From NCBI GenBank assembly GCA_937976175.1, contig CALJTN010000160.1, positions 1-37,804 of the forward strand: a stretch of DNA of 37,804 bases, written 5' to 3'. The notes under the pieces are model-generated. The model did not search any database. It saw only the letters and a program-made list of their open reading frames with translations, and had not been told where the DNA came from. The stretch is from an uncultured Clostridiaceae bacterium (GTDB lineage Bacteria > Bacillota > Clostridia > Clostridiales > Clostridiaceae). Below are positions 28,708-37,101 of this stretch, piece after piece (position 1 is the stretch's first letter; the number at the start of each line of letters is the position of its first letter). A program made the translations under genes and the position numbers.

Positions 28708-29736
28708 TTACTCTTTATGCTCGAAAATACCCCATTCCCAAGCTATTAAAACTATTATAACTATTACTAGCGCTAACAAAAAGTATGCCCTTTGAGTACT
28801 CATTTGCATTGCTATAATGGCAATGCCCCCTAACACAGCACTTATAAAATACATAATAATAACCGCTTGTTTTTGACTCAGCCCCATATCTAAGAGCCGA
28901 TGGTGCAAATGTCCTTTATCAGCTTGCATTATAGGTCTTCCATTAACCTTTCTTCTAATCATAGCGAAAAGGGTATCATAAATAGGTAATCCAAAGGCTA
29001 AGATTGGAACTGCAATAACAAAGGCTGTTGCAGATTTAATAGCCCCTTCAATTGAAATAGCCGCTAGGAGAAATCCTAACAGTTGAGAGCCCGTATCTCC
29101 CATAAAAATAGAAGCTGGATTAAAATTATAAGGCAAAAATCCTAAAATAGACCCACTTAACACCGCGGTTAAAAACGCCGCTTCAAGCCTTCCATTAAGT
29201 ATTGAAACTATCATTAAAGTAACAGAAGATATAAAGGCTATGCCTGCAGCCAATCCATCTAATCCATCTATTAAATTAAACGCATTAGTTACACCTACAA
29301 TCCATACTATTGTTACTGGAATATGAATCCATCCTATATTTAAGTAAGGATAGAATTCTCTAAAAGGATTGGTTATAATAGATATCTTTACATCTGACAT
29401 CAAAAGACATATAGCCGCTATAACCTGTATTAGGATCTTATATTTAGGGCTTAACCCCTTAATGTCGTCTATAATACCTCCAATAACAATTATAGTTGCC
29501 CCTATAATTATCCCTTGCTGAGAACTTGTTAAAATACCACTATATAAGACTGTTCCTATAACAAAAGATATATATATAGCAAGCCCCCCCATAACCGGGA
29601 TAGGCTTTATATGAATTTTCCTTTCATCTTTAGGCGTGTCAATGGCATTAACTTTTACTGCAAATTTCCTAACTAAAGGAGTAATTACAATAGAAATTAA
29701 CGCTGTAATTATTGCTAAAATATAAATATTACTCAT
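28708..29736 (-). CDS. wecA: Undecaprenyl-phosphate GlcNAc-1-phosphate transferase
   Basis: PKDERKIHIKPIPVMGGLAIY, NAFNLIDGLDGLAAG, FNPASIFMGDTGSQLLGFLLA, DKGHLHHRLLDMG. Start at MSNIYILA with SD. Confidence 0.94.
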   Translation of the reverse strand: MSNIYILAIITALISIVITPLVRKFAVKVNAIDTPKDERKIHIKPIPVMGGLAIYISFVIGTVLYSGILTSSQQGIIIGATIIVIGGIIDDIKGLSPKYKILIQVIAAICLLMSDVKISIITNPFREFYPYLNIGWIHIPVTIVWIVGVTNAFNLIDGLDGLAAGIAFISSVTLMIVSILNGRLEAAFLTAVLSGSILGFLPYNFNPASIFMGDTGSQLLGFLLAAISIEGAIKSATAFVIAVPILAFGLPIYDTLFAMIRRKVNGRPIMQADKGHLHHRLLDMGLSQKQAVIIMYFISAVLGGIAIIAMQMSTQRAYFLLALVIVIIVLIAWEWGIFEHKE

Positions 29737-29834
29737 AAGAAACCTTTCTTTCACAAAAGTAGTGTTTTTATTTGATGGATATATTCTATAATTTTTCAAA
29801 TTAATATATAAAGTCATTTTACAAACTTTTATAA

Positions 29835-30323
29835 TTAATATCCACCATCACCTTGAAGTGAGTCATCATTTTCTATCCATTCTTCTACATATACGATTCT
29901 ATATTGCATTTTGTTATCTCTAATAATTACTTTCTCTATACCTGAGTTAATAATGAATCTCTTGCATAGAGAACATGGAGATGCATTTATAACCAACTTC
30001 CCACTACCTACCTCTTTGCCCACTAAATACAAAGCTGCACCTAACATATCATGTCTCCTGGCTGATATAATTGCATTTTGCTCAGCATGCACTGATCTAC
30101 AAAGTTCATACCTAGTACCTCTTGGGACCTTTAATTCTTCTCTTCTGCACACCCCTAAATCAGAGCAGTTCTTTCTTCCTCTAGGTGCTCCCGAGTACCC
30201 AGTGGACATAATTTCATCATTTTTTACTATTATAGCTGCAAAATTTCTACGTAAACAAGTTCCTCGTTCAGATATTGTTTCGCATATATCTAAATAATAA
30301 TTATGTTTGTCAATTCTTTCCAT
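29835..30323 (-). CDS. comEB: dCMP deaminase / ComEB
   Basis: TCLRRNFAAIIVKNDEIMSTGYSGAPRG, HAEQNAIISA, NASPCSLCKRFIINSGIEKVI. Confidence 0.92.
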   Translation of the reverse strand: MERIDKHNYYLDICETISERGTCLRRNFAAIIVKNDEIMSTGYSGAPRGRKNCSDLGVCRREELKVPRGTRYELCRSVHAEQNAIISARRHDMLGAALYLVGKEVGSGKLVINASPCSLCKRFIINSGIEKVIIRDNKMQYRIVYVEEWIENDDSLQGDGGY

Positions 30324-30454
30324 GATTATACCTCATATAAATATATTTTAATTATGTAGATAATAAATTAAAAACTAAAGTTGTCATCTAATAATCAGTT
30401 ACTATTATTTTATACTAAAAAAATAATAATTAAAAGTGTTTAATAGAGTATATA

Positions 30455-30532
30455 CTAATTTGTTGTAAAATAAAAGAAGGCATATATTATTACAATTGCA
30501 TTATTCTTTAGTGAAACTCTTGCTTTTGGCAA
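30455..30532 (-). CDS. Candidate 25-aa small membrane protein
   Basis: AGGAGG (30538-30543) + 5 nt + TTG; reads MPKARVSLKNNAIVIIYAFFYFTTN-stop: basic N-terminus then hydrophobic segment. Confidence 0.4.
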   Translation of the reverse strand: MPKARVSLKNNAIVIIYAFFYFTTN

Positions 30533-30637
30533 AAATTCCTCCTCACTAAATAATTTTAATGCATTTTGTACAATATATGCTTTTTAAAATATGTGTAATT
30601 ATAAAGAATCAAAAGCTTTAAGACGACTTATGCAAGA

Positions 30638-31366
30638 CTATATTATTGATCCATTTATACCAATAGTTACCTCTTTGTATGGCACTATAATTCCTGCCTG
30701 TAGCATAGCTTGTTTTACAGTACTAACAATACCTGCACAACAAGGAACCTCCATTCTAACTACCGTAATGCTTTTAATATCATTATTCTCTAATATTTCT
30801 GCAATTTTTTGTCTATAATAATCATTGTCATCAAGCTTAGGGCAACCTATTAAAGCTATCCTGTCTTTAATAAACTCCTTATGAAAATCTCCATAAGCAT
30901 AAGCTGTGCAATCTGCAGCAATCAATATATGTGCACCCTTTAAAAATCCAGCCTTTGAATTAACTAGCCTTAGCTGCACTGGCCATTGATTTAACTCCGA
31001 ATCTACAGATATCTCAGTTACTCCACTTATTTTAGTTTCTGTTTGCTTTACCTTCAAGTTTACATTTCTTTTTATGGACTTTTCCATTGTGCCAGGACAC
31101 CCACATGGCAAATTAGGTTTCTTCTCACTTTGCTCTTTTTTTCTATCTACAGCCTCTTGGTCATAATCTGCAGCATCTCTTTCAATCATTTTAATAGCAT
31201 CTGTTGGACACTTTGGTAGACAATCCCCAAGTCCATCACAATATTCATCACTTATTAATTTGGCTTTACCGTTAACTAGCTCTATAGCCCCTTCATGACA
31301 GGCATCTATACATAATCCACAACCGTTACATTTATTTTCATCTATGCTAATTATATTCCTTTTCAT
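30638..31366 (-). CDS. 4Fe-4S dicluster ferredoxin-domain protein with Cys-rich C-terminal domain
   Basis: DENKCNGCGLCIDACHEGAIEL, CDGLGDCLPKCPTDAIKMI, plus PCGCPG and VPCCAGI. Confidence 0.9.
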   Translation of the reverse strand: MKRNIISIDENKCNGCGLCIDACHEGAIELVNGKAKLISDEYCDGLGDCLPKCPTDAIKMIERDAADYDQEAVDRKKEQSEKKPNLPCGCPGTMEKSIKRNVNLKVKQTETKISGVTEISVDSELNQWPVQLRLVNSKAGFLKGAHILIAADCTAYAYGDFHKEFIKDRIALIGCPKLDDNDYYRQKIAEILENNDIKSITVVRMEVPCCAGIVSTVKQAMLQAGIIVPYKEVTIGINGSII

Positions 31367-31461
31367 TTTAACGCCTCCTAAATTTTATATATATATTCTT
31401 CTTAATTAACTATTTAATTGACTGTATATGCTAATTATATTAAAATTACTTATGATAGTAT

Positions 31462-31475
31462 GTAACTCACGTTAC
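31462..31475. promoter_or_regulatory. Palindromic candidate operator GTAACTCACGTTAC
   Basis: Perfect GTAAC-N4-GTTAC inverted repeat in the divergent promoter region between the Fe-S gene and the Crp/Fnr gene. Confidence 0.6.
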
Positions 31476-31501
31476 CAAATTCAAAATTTGAGGGTGATTT
31501 C

Positions 31502-32197
31502 ATGGATAAATTAGCAGACTATTTAAAGCATTGTATTTTATTTAAGGGTTTAACTTCTGAAGAATTGCAAAATTTGATTTTAAATATTAACTATTCCATT
31601 TCTGATAATTGTAAAAATTGTGGCGAATGTCGCACCTGCATAGTTGCCCTAGAGGGCGATATCTGCGACTCCGTAGGTATTGTAATTGAAGGGGAGCTAG
31701 AAGTGCAAAAACACTACGCCAGTGGAAAAGTTGTTACACTGGCAAAGTTAAATAAAGGAAAGACCTTTGGAGAGGCAATAGCCTTTTCAGAGACGAATAT
31801 ATACCCAGCTACTATAGTATCTTCTAAGGGTTCAATTATATTTTACATTTCAAAAAAAGATATTGTAGCTATGTGCAGTACCTATCCTAAAGTGCTGAAT
31901 AATTTCATGCAATTATTATCAAGTAAAATTCTTTTATTGAATAAGAAAATTAAAGAACTTTCTTTTGAAACCTTAAGACAAAAAATATCTAATTATTTAC
32001 TTCATCAATATGAAATTCAAAAAAAACTTGCACTTGTACTCCCTATGTCCAGAAAAAACCTTGCTGAACACTTAGGTGTACAACGACCCTCTCTTTCAAG
32101 AGAGCTTGTTAATATGAAGGCTGATGGGTTAATAGATTTCAATAAAAACTTAGTAGAGATAAAAGATTTAGAAGGTATTGAGGATATATTAATTTAA
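31502..32197 (+). CDS. Crp/Fnr family regulator with CxxCxxCxxC insertion
   Basis: cNMP-binding-like fold, C-terminal HTH 'MSRKNLAEHLGVQRPSLSRELVNMKADGLI', insertion 'NCKNCGECRTCIVALEGDIC'. Confidence 0.92.
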   Translation: MDKLADYLKHCILFKGLTSEELQNLILNINYSISDNCKNCGECRTCIVALEGDICDSVGIVIEGELEVQKHYASGKVVTLAKLNKGKTFGEAIAFSETNIYPATIVSSKGSIIFYISKKDIVAMCSTYPKVLNNFMQLLSSKILLLNKKIKELSFETLRQKISNYLLHQYEIQKKLALVLPMSRKNLAEHLGVQRPSLSRELVNMKADGLIDFNKNLVEIKDLEGIEDILI

Positions 32198-32249
32198 GGA
32201 CGTTGTCGAATGTACTCGAACTTTACTTTTAAAAAATATTAAATTTTAC

Positions 32250-32278
32250 TTGATAATAATTATCCGTTGGTGTATAAT
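32250..32278 (+). promoter_or_regulatory. Rubrerythrin promoter TTGATA-17-TATAAT with overlapping PerR-box-like palindrome
   Basis: -35 32250-32255, -10 32273-32278; TGATAATAATTATCC (32251-32265) matches TTATAATnATTATAA at 11 of 14 non-N positions. Confidence 0.65.
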
Positions 32279-32408
32279 TCATTTATAGGTAAGTTAAATT
32301 CAAATTTCCTGTTTACTCAGTAAATTACATTACTTAATATAAGAACTATATAGGTCTGGTAATTAGTAATTGCTACTAGACTTAAGAAATTATAAGGGGG
32401 AAATAAAT

Positions 32409-32954
32409 ATGAAAAAATTTGTTTGTACAGTATGTGGATATATTCACGAAGGAGATTCTGCACCTGAGGTCTGTCCGGTTTGTAAAGCAAAAAGTGATAA
32501 GTTTGTAGAAAAAAATGAAAATGACATGTCATGGGCAGATGAACATAAAATCGGAGTTGCTCAAGGTGTAGAATTAGAAATTCTAGAAGGGTTAAGAGCT
32601 AACTTTGTTGGAGAGTGTACTGAAGTTGGTATGTACTTAGCAATGAGCCGTCAAGCTGATAGAGAGGGTTTCCCTGAAGTAGCAGAAGCTTATAAAAGAA
32701 TAGCTTTTGAAGAAGCGGATCATGCTGCAAAATTTGCTGAATTACTTGGTGAAGTAGTAACCGCAGATACAAAGAAAAACCTTAAAATGAGAGTTGATGC
32801 TGAGCATGGAGCTTGCCAAGGTAAAAAAGACTTAGCTACTTTAGCTAAAAAACTTAACTACGATGCAATCCACGACACAGTGCATGAAATGTGTAAAGAT
32901 GAAGCGCGCCACGGTGCAGCATTTAAGGGATTACTTAACAGATACTTTCAATAA
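32409..32954 (+). CDS. Reverse rubrerythrin (N-terminal rubredoxin domain)
   Basis: [26 protein letters not shown] (rubredoxin) followed by ferritin-like '[15 protein letters not shown]', '[17 protein letters not shown]', '[15 protein letters not shown]'. SD AAGGGGG. Confidence 0.93.
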   Translation: MKKFVCTVCGYIHEGDSAPEVCPVCKAKSDKFVEKNENDMSWADEHKIGVAQGVELEILEGLRANFVGECTEVGMYLAMSRQADREGFPEVAEAYKRIAFEEADHAAKFAELLGEVVTADTKKNLKMRVDAEHGACQGKKDLATLAKKLNYDAIHDTVHEMCKDEARHGAAFKGLLNRYFQ

Positions 32955-32976
32955 GATTTAGTAGTTAAAAAAATAT

Positions 32977-33013
32977 AAGCAATTTACAGATAATCTTCTG
33001 TAAATTGCTTTTT
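32977..33013 (+). terminator. Rubrerythrin terminator
   Basis: AAGCAATTTACAGA-taatct-TCTGTAAATTGCTT + TTT. Confidence 0.85.
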
Positions 33014-33055
33014 AATTTTTCACAGATGAATTACAATATTTAGATAAAAAATTTA

Positions 33056-33081
33056 CACCTTAAATATAATCATTTAAGGTG
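33056..33081 (-). terminator. upp terminator
   Basis: CACCTTAAA...TTTAAGGTG with T-run on minus. Confidence 0.75.
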
Positions 33082-33096
33082 CAAGTTAATAATTAA

Positions 33097-33726
33097 CTAT
33101 TTAGTTCCAAATAACCTATCTCCCGCATCTCCAAGACCTGGCACAATATATCCTTTTTCATTTAATTTTTCATCAATTGAAGCTACATATATATCCACAT
33201 CTGGGTGTGCATTCATAACAGCTTTAACTCCCTCTGGCGCAGCTATAAGACACATAAGTCTTATGTTTATTGCTCCTCTTTTTTTAAGAGCTGATATTGC
33301 ATCTATTGCAGAACCACCTGTAGCAAGCATTGGATCTGTAACAATTACATCTCTTTCATTAATATCTTGAGGTAACTTACAGAAATACTCAACTGGTTGC
33401 AATGTTTCCTCATCTCTATACATTCCTATGTGCCCAACCTTAGCTGCTGGTATAAGCTTTAACATACCATCAACCATTCCGAGTCCTGCTCTTAGTATTG
33501 GTACTATAGCCATTTTCTTTCCAGCTAAAACTTTACATTTAGTTAAACAAATAGGAGTTTCAATTTCTACTTCTTGTAATTGTATATTACGTGTAACTTC
33601 ATAAGCCATTAACATAGCAACCTCTTCAACTAATTCTCTAAAATCCTTTGAACCCGTGTTCTTATCTCTTATGAATGCCAACTTGTGTAATATAAGTGGA
33701 TGTGCAATTTGTGTTACTTTACTCAT
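33097..33726 (-). CDS. upp: Uracil phosphoribosyltransferase
   Basis: [57 protein letters not shown]. Confidence 0.97.
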   Translation of the reverse strand: MSKVTQIAHPLILHKLAFIRDKNTGSKDFRELVEEVAMLMAYEVTRNIQLQEVEIETPICLTKCKVLAGKKMAIVPILRAGLGMVDGMLKLIPAAKVGHIGMYRDEETLQPVEYFCKLPQDINERDVIVTDPMLATGGSAIDAISALKKRGAINIRLMCLIAAPEGVKAVMNAHPDVDIYVASIDEKLNEKGYIVPGLGDAGDRLFGTK

Positions 33727-33754
33727 TTATATTTCCCCCTTATCTTTTTAATAC

Positions 33755-34204
33755 TTATTTAGAATATTTTCTTTCTATTTCAGTAATTTTATCAATTCTT
33801 TTTTGATGCCTATCTCCTTCAAATTTAGCATTGATAAAAGCATCTACAATATCTAAGGCTAAACCTCTACCAACAACTCTTTCGCCAAGAGCTAATATAT
33901 TAGCATTATTATGTTCTCTTGTAGAATGAGCACTAAAAGTATCATGGCATAATGCAGCTCTTATTCCAGGCACCTTATTCGCAGCAATGCTTATACCTAT
34001 CCCTGTACCACATATTAATATACCGAGCTCAAAATTTTGTGCCGCTACTTCCTGCGCAACTTTTAGTGCATAATCCGGATAATCACAGGAGTCTTCAGTA
34101 TGCGTACCAAAATCCGTTGCCTCAATATTTTTGCTCTCTAGATACTTAATTACTTCTTTTTTTAAGCTTAACCCACCATGGTCACTACCCAATGCTATTT
34201 TCAT
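33755..34204 (-). CDS. rpiB: Ribose 5-phosphate isomerase B
   Basis: MKIALGSDHGGLSLKKEVIKYLESK, LICGTGIGISIAANKVPGIRAALCHD. Confidence 0.97.
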   Translation of the reverse strand: MKIALGSDHGGLSLKKEVIKYLESKNIEATDFGTHTEDSCDYPDYALKVAQEVAAQNFELGILICGTGIGISIAANKVPGIRAALCHDTFSAHSTREHNNANILALGERVVGRGLALDIVDAFINAKFEGDRHQKRIDKITEIERKYSK

Positions 34205-34260
34205 TATAAAACACCTCCAACATATATTTTCCCATTAAAGGATATTACATTGCAAAAAAA

Positions 34261-34305
34261 GAAGATACCGGTATTTAAATAAGCTATTTAAATACTATTA
34301 TCTTC
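34261..34305 (-). terminator. Hairpin overlapping the 3' end of the 34284 ORF
   Basis: GAAGATA-ccg-GTATTTAAATA-AGC-TATTTAAATAC-tat-TATCTTC. Confidence 0.65.
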
Positions 34306-34481
34306 CTTATCTTATCCAATAATAAGAATATATTATTCTTTAATTCATAAAAAACCTTTGAATAAATTGAAATATCTCTAACATATGGGTCTATATTATT
34401 TGTAATACATGCTTTATTTAAAATAGCATCTAATATATAGCTCTTTCGCATATCTTCAGCATAAACATACAATATATCCAT
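34284..34481 (-). pseudogene. Truncated, degenerate low-molecular-weight phosphatase (YwlE-like) remnant, possibly still translated
   Basis: MDILYVYAEDMRKSYILDAILNKACITNNID resembles LMW-PTP N-terminus [21 protein letters not shown]; sits between sua5 and rpiB as ywlE does. SD AGGAGG 6 nt before ATG. Confidence 0.5.
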
Positions 34482-34510
34482 AGTCATCCTCCTAGTATTT
34501 CTCTGGGGCA

Positions 34511-34533
34511 GATACCAATTATCAATTGTTACC
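34511..34533 (-). repeat. CAATT-core imperfect palindrome downstream of sua5
   Basis: GATACCAATT-atc-AATTGTTACC. Confidence 0.5.
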
Positions 34534-34536
34534 TAC

Positions 34537-35583
34537 CTATACTTCAATTATATCAAAACCTGCAGATTTTTTAAGTCTATTCATTATAGCAACACCTACA
34601 CCCTTCTCTTCAAAGGCCTCAGATAATATTAATTCTACATCTATGGCATCAAAACCTCTTAAAACTTCAAAAAGATTTCTGCCCACACTATCTAGTTGTT
34701 TTCTGCTACCTAAAGAAATAACCACACCATAGGGATATTTATCTTTAGTTTCATCTGTTGCTATAATTCCTATTTTTTTGTTGCCCATACTATTCTGCAC
34801 TATTTTATTGATTTTTGCAATAGTTTTTTCTAAATCTCCACATATAATTTTTACTGGAGACTTCGGTGCATAATGTCTATACTTCATACCAGGTGCTTTA
34901 GGCTTAAAATCCTCATTAGGCTTAGCCATTATGCTTTTATCAATGTATACTCCTGCATCTATTTCTCTTAGCATCTCAATAGTTATAGCTCCTGGTCTTA
35001 GTATACAGAGTGGAGTACACGTACAATCAACTATTGTTGACTCAAGACCTACTTGACTTTTATCTCCACCTAAAATATATTCTATCTTTCCACTTAAATC
35101 CTCAATACAACTCTCTACATCCGTAGGACTAGGTCTACCTGATATATTGGCTGACGGAGCTGCAATAGGTGTTCCAGCCGCCTCAATAAGTTTCCTAGCC
35201 ATGAGATTAGACGGCATCCGTATACCTACAGTATCTAGTCCTGCGCTTGTAGTTTTAGGAATTAAGTCTGACTTATTAAAGATCAATGTTATGGGCCCCG
35301 GCCAGTATGCATCCATGATTTTCCTTGCTATATCAGGTATCTCTTTAACTAGAGGCTCTATATTAAAATCAGCTACATGCACAATAAGAGGATTATCCTG
35401 CGGTCTTCCCTTGGCCTTAAAAATTTTTTCTACAGCCAGCTTATCTAGAGCATTTGCCCCAAGTCCATAGACCGTTTCCGTAGGGAACGCAACTAATCCA
35501 CCTTCTGCAATGACAATTCCCGCCTCATTAATTACATTTTGTTTAATATTATTTTCATCCAAAATTACAATCTTTGTCTTCAT
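34537..35583 (-). CDS. ywlC: Threonylcarbamoyl-AMP synthase, long Sua5 form
   Basis: GGLVAFPTETVYGLGANALD, KAKGRPQDNPLIVHV, PIAAPSANISGRPSPT, LRPGAIT; C-terminal Sua5 domain. Confidence 0.95.
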   Translation of the reverse strand: MKTKIVILDENNIKQNVINEAGIVIAEGGLVAFPTETVYGLGANALDKLAVEKIFKAKGRPQDNPLIVHVADFNIEPLVKEIPDIARKIMDAYWPGPITLIFNKSDLIPKTTSAGLDTVGIRMPSNLMARKLIEAAGTPIAAPSANISGRPSPTDVESCIEDLSGKIEYILGGDKSQVGLESTIVDCTCTPLCILRPGAITIEMLREIDAGVYIDKSIMAKPNEDFKPKAPGMKYRHYAPKSPVKIICGDLEKTIAKINKIVQNSMGNKKIGIIATDETKDKYPYGVVISLGSRKQLDSVGRNLFEVLRGFDAIDVELILSEAFEEKGVGVAIMNRLKKSAGFDIIEV

Positions 35584-35618
35584 TATTACACCTCTTAATT
35601 AAAAGTACACTAAAGTAT

Positions 35619-36347
35619 CTATATCACATTAGTCATTATTAACCCCACTATTATTCCTAAAAGTATACCCAATGTGTTTGTTATACCAGACCAAAGTTTT
35701 TTAGATTCTGGGATCATCTCTCCATATATTACATATAACATAACTCCTGACGCAAAAGCTAAGGCACTTCCTAACATATTTATAGAGATGCTTCCAATGT
35801 AGATTCCAGCCCAGGCACCAATTGCAGTAGGCAAAGCTGTTAAGAAGGCATAAAGTAATATCTCGCTGCTCTTTGTGCCTGAAAGCATAAGTGGCGCTGC
35901 TACTGCTAATCCTTCTGGCACATCATGTACTGCAATTATTACACTCATTTTTAATCCTAAATTCTCTCCATTAACAAAGCCAAAGCCCATTATGAGCCCT
36001 TCTGGAAAATTGTGAAGCATTATACTTATTGCAACCATAAAAGCTACCTTTGTATATTGAGAGTTTACATTGCTGCTTAAATTGCTGACTTTGTCTATTA
36101 CAGCAACAATAATAATTCCTAGAATCAGAAATAATAAAGTCCTTAAAAAGCCGGTTTTACTTGTAGCTTCTGGAATAAGTTCAAACGCTACAATAGAAAG
36201 CATAAGTCCCGATGCAAATCCTATAATATTTCCTAAGAACTTTGGAGAGGGCTTCTTCATGGTAACACCTAAAAGCGCCCCTACCATAGTACCAATTAAA
36301 GCTATTACCCCCGAGAATACAATTATTAAAACAATACTACTTTTCAA
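35619..36347 (-). CDS. ZIP family metal transporter
   Basis: 'MLHNFPEGLIMGFGFVNGE' and 'VIIAVHDVPEGLAVAAPLMLSG' ZIP signature helices; TTG start. Confidence 0.93.
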   Translation of the reverse strand: MKSSIVLIIVFSGVIALIGTMVGALLGVTMKKPSPKFLGNIIGFASGLMLSIVAFELIPEATSKTGFLRTLLFLILGIIIVAVIDKVSNLSSNVNSQYTKVAFMVAISIMLHNFPEGLIMGFGFVNGENLGLKMSVIIAVHDVPEGLAVAAPLMLSGTKSSEILLYAFLTALPTAIGAWAGIYIGSISINMLGSALAFASGVMLYVIYGEMIPESKKLWSGITNTLGILLGIIVGLIMTNVI

Positions 36348-36395
36348 GCTTATCCCCCCACTTGTATAGAATTGTAATCATATACATTACAACTC

Positions 36396-36446
36396 CATAT
36401 GGGAATAAAGTATAGTGCACTTATGCTTTACGCTTATTTCCCTATA
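36396..36446 (-). terminator. Imperfect long hairpin downstream of ZIP gene region
   Basis: ATATGGGAATAA...TTATTTCCCTATA imperfect inverted repeat. Confidence 0.3.
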
Positions 36447-36454
36447 CATTAATT

Positions 36455-37057
36455 TTATTTATGTACATGAGAGTTTATGCTGTATTCTCTATATTCTTTA
36501 ATTTTCTCTATAGCATCATCAGAGAATACTGCCTGAACACAAGATTTATATAAGTCATCAAGCAAAACATATTTTCTGAATCCACCATGCTTAATTATAA
36601 AATAAAAATAAGTTTCTTCTGGATTTTGAATCTTGATTTTGTTATACATTTGAGCTATGTAAGGATATTTCTTTAAAAACTCTATATCTATGGGGGAAAT
36701 CTTCTTATTCCTAAACCTAGATTTTGTTATTATAGTAAGCTCTAAATTTCTACCATAACCACCGGTATGAATTAAGGCAACCTTTTCACATATAATGGTA
36801 AACTTGCTCTTTGCCATCCCACACCATATAATAATTTTATATCCTTCTAGTTTAAAATCAATAAATTCTTCATTGAATCTAAGAATTACAACTAAAGTAA
36901 TCAACATCTCAATACAAACTAAATATATAACAAAAAAAATATTTATACTCTTTGATACTATTAATATAATTGGTAATAAAACAAAAATAAAGCACATTGA
37001 TAGCATAAACCGTTTATAAGTCTTTTTTTGCTTTCTAATGGCTTTATTTATATTCAT
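36455..37057 (-). CDS. Hypothetical two-TM membrane protein
   Basis: MNINKAIRKQKKTYKRFMLSMCFIFVLLPIILIVSKSINIFFVIYLVCIEMLITLVVIL...; SD GGAAGGTG. Confidence 0.8.
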   Translation of the reverse strand: MNINKAIRKQKKTYKRFMLSMCFIFVLLPIILIVSKSINIFFVIYLVCIEMLITLVVILRFNEEFIDFKLEGYKIIIWCGMAKSKFTIICEKVALIHTGGYGRNLELTIITKSRFRNKKISPIDIEFLKKYPYIAQMYNKIKIQNPEETYFYFIIKHGGFRKYVLLDDLYKSCVQAVFSDDAIEKIKEYREYSINSHVHK

Positions 37058-37101
37058 AGTTTCACCTTCCACTTATAATAATATCCCTAAGCAACTAATC
37101 T

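Noticed and set aside
32204-32210. TGTCGAA, Spo0A-box core, upstream of the rubrerythrin promoter
   Set aside because: A 7-mer expected a few times by chance in this window; no second box or other support.
32317-32532. 71-aa minus ORF
   Set aside because: Antisense to the rubrerythrin promoter and start; no support.
35147-35470. 107-aa plus ORF opposite sua5
   Set aside because: Antisense shadow ORF of a conserved gene.
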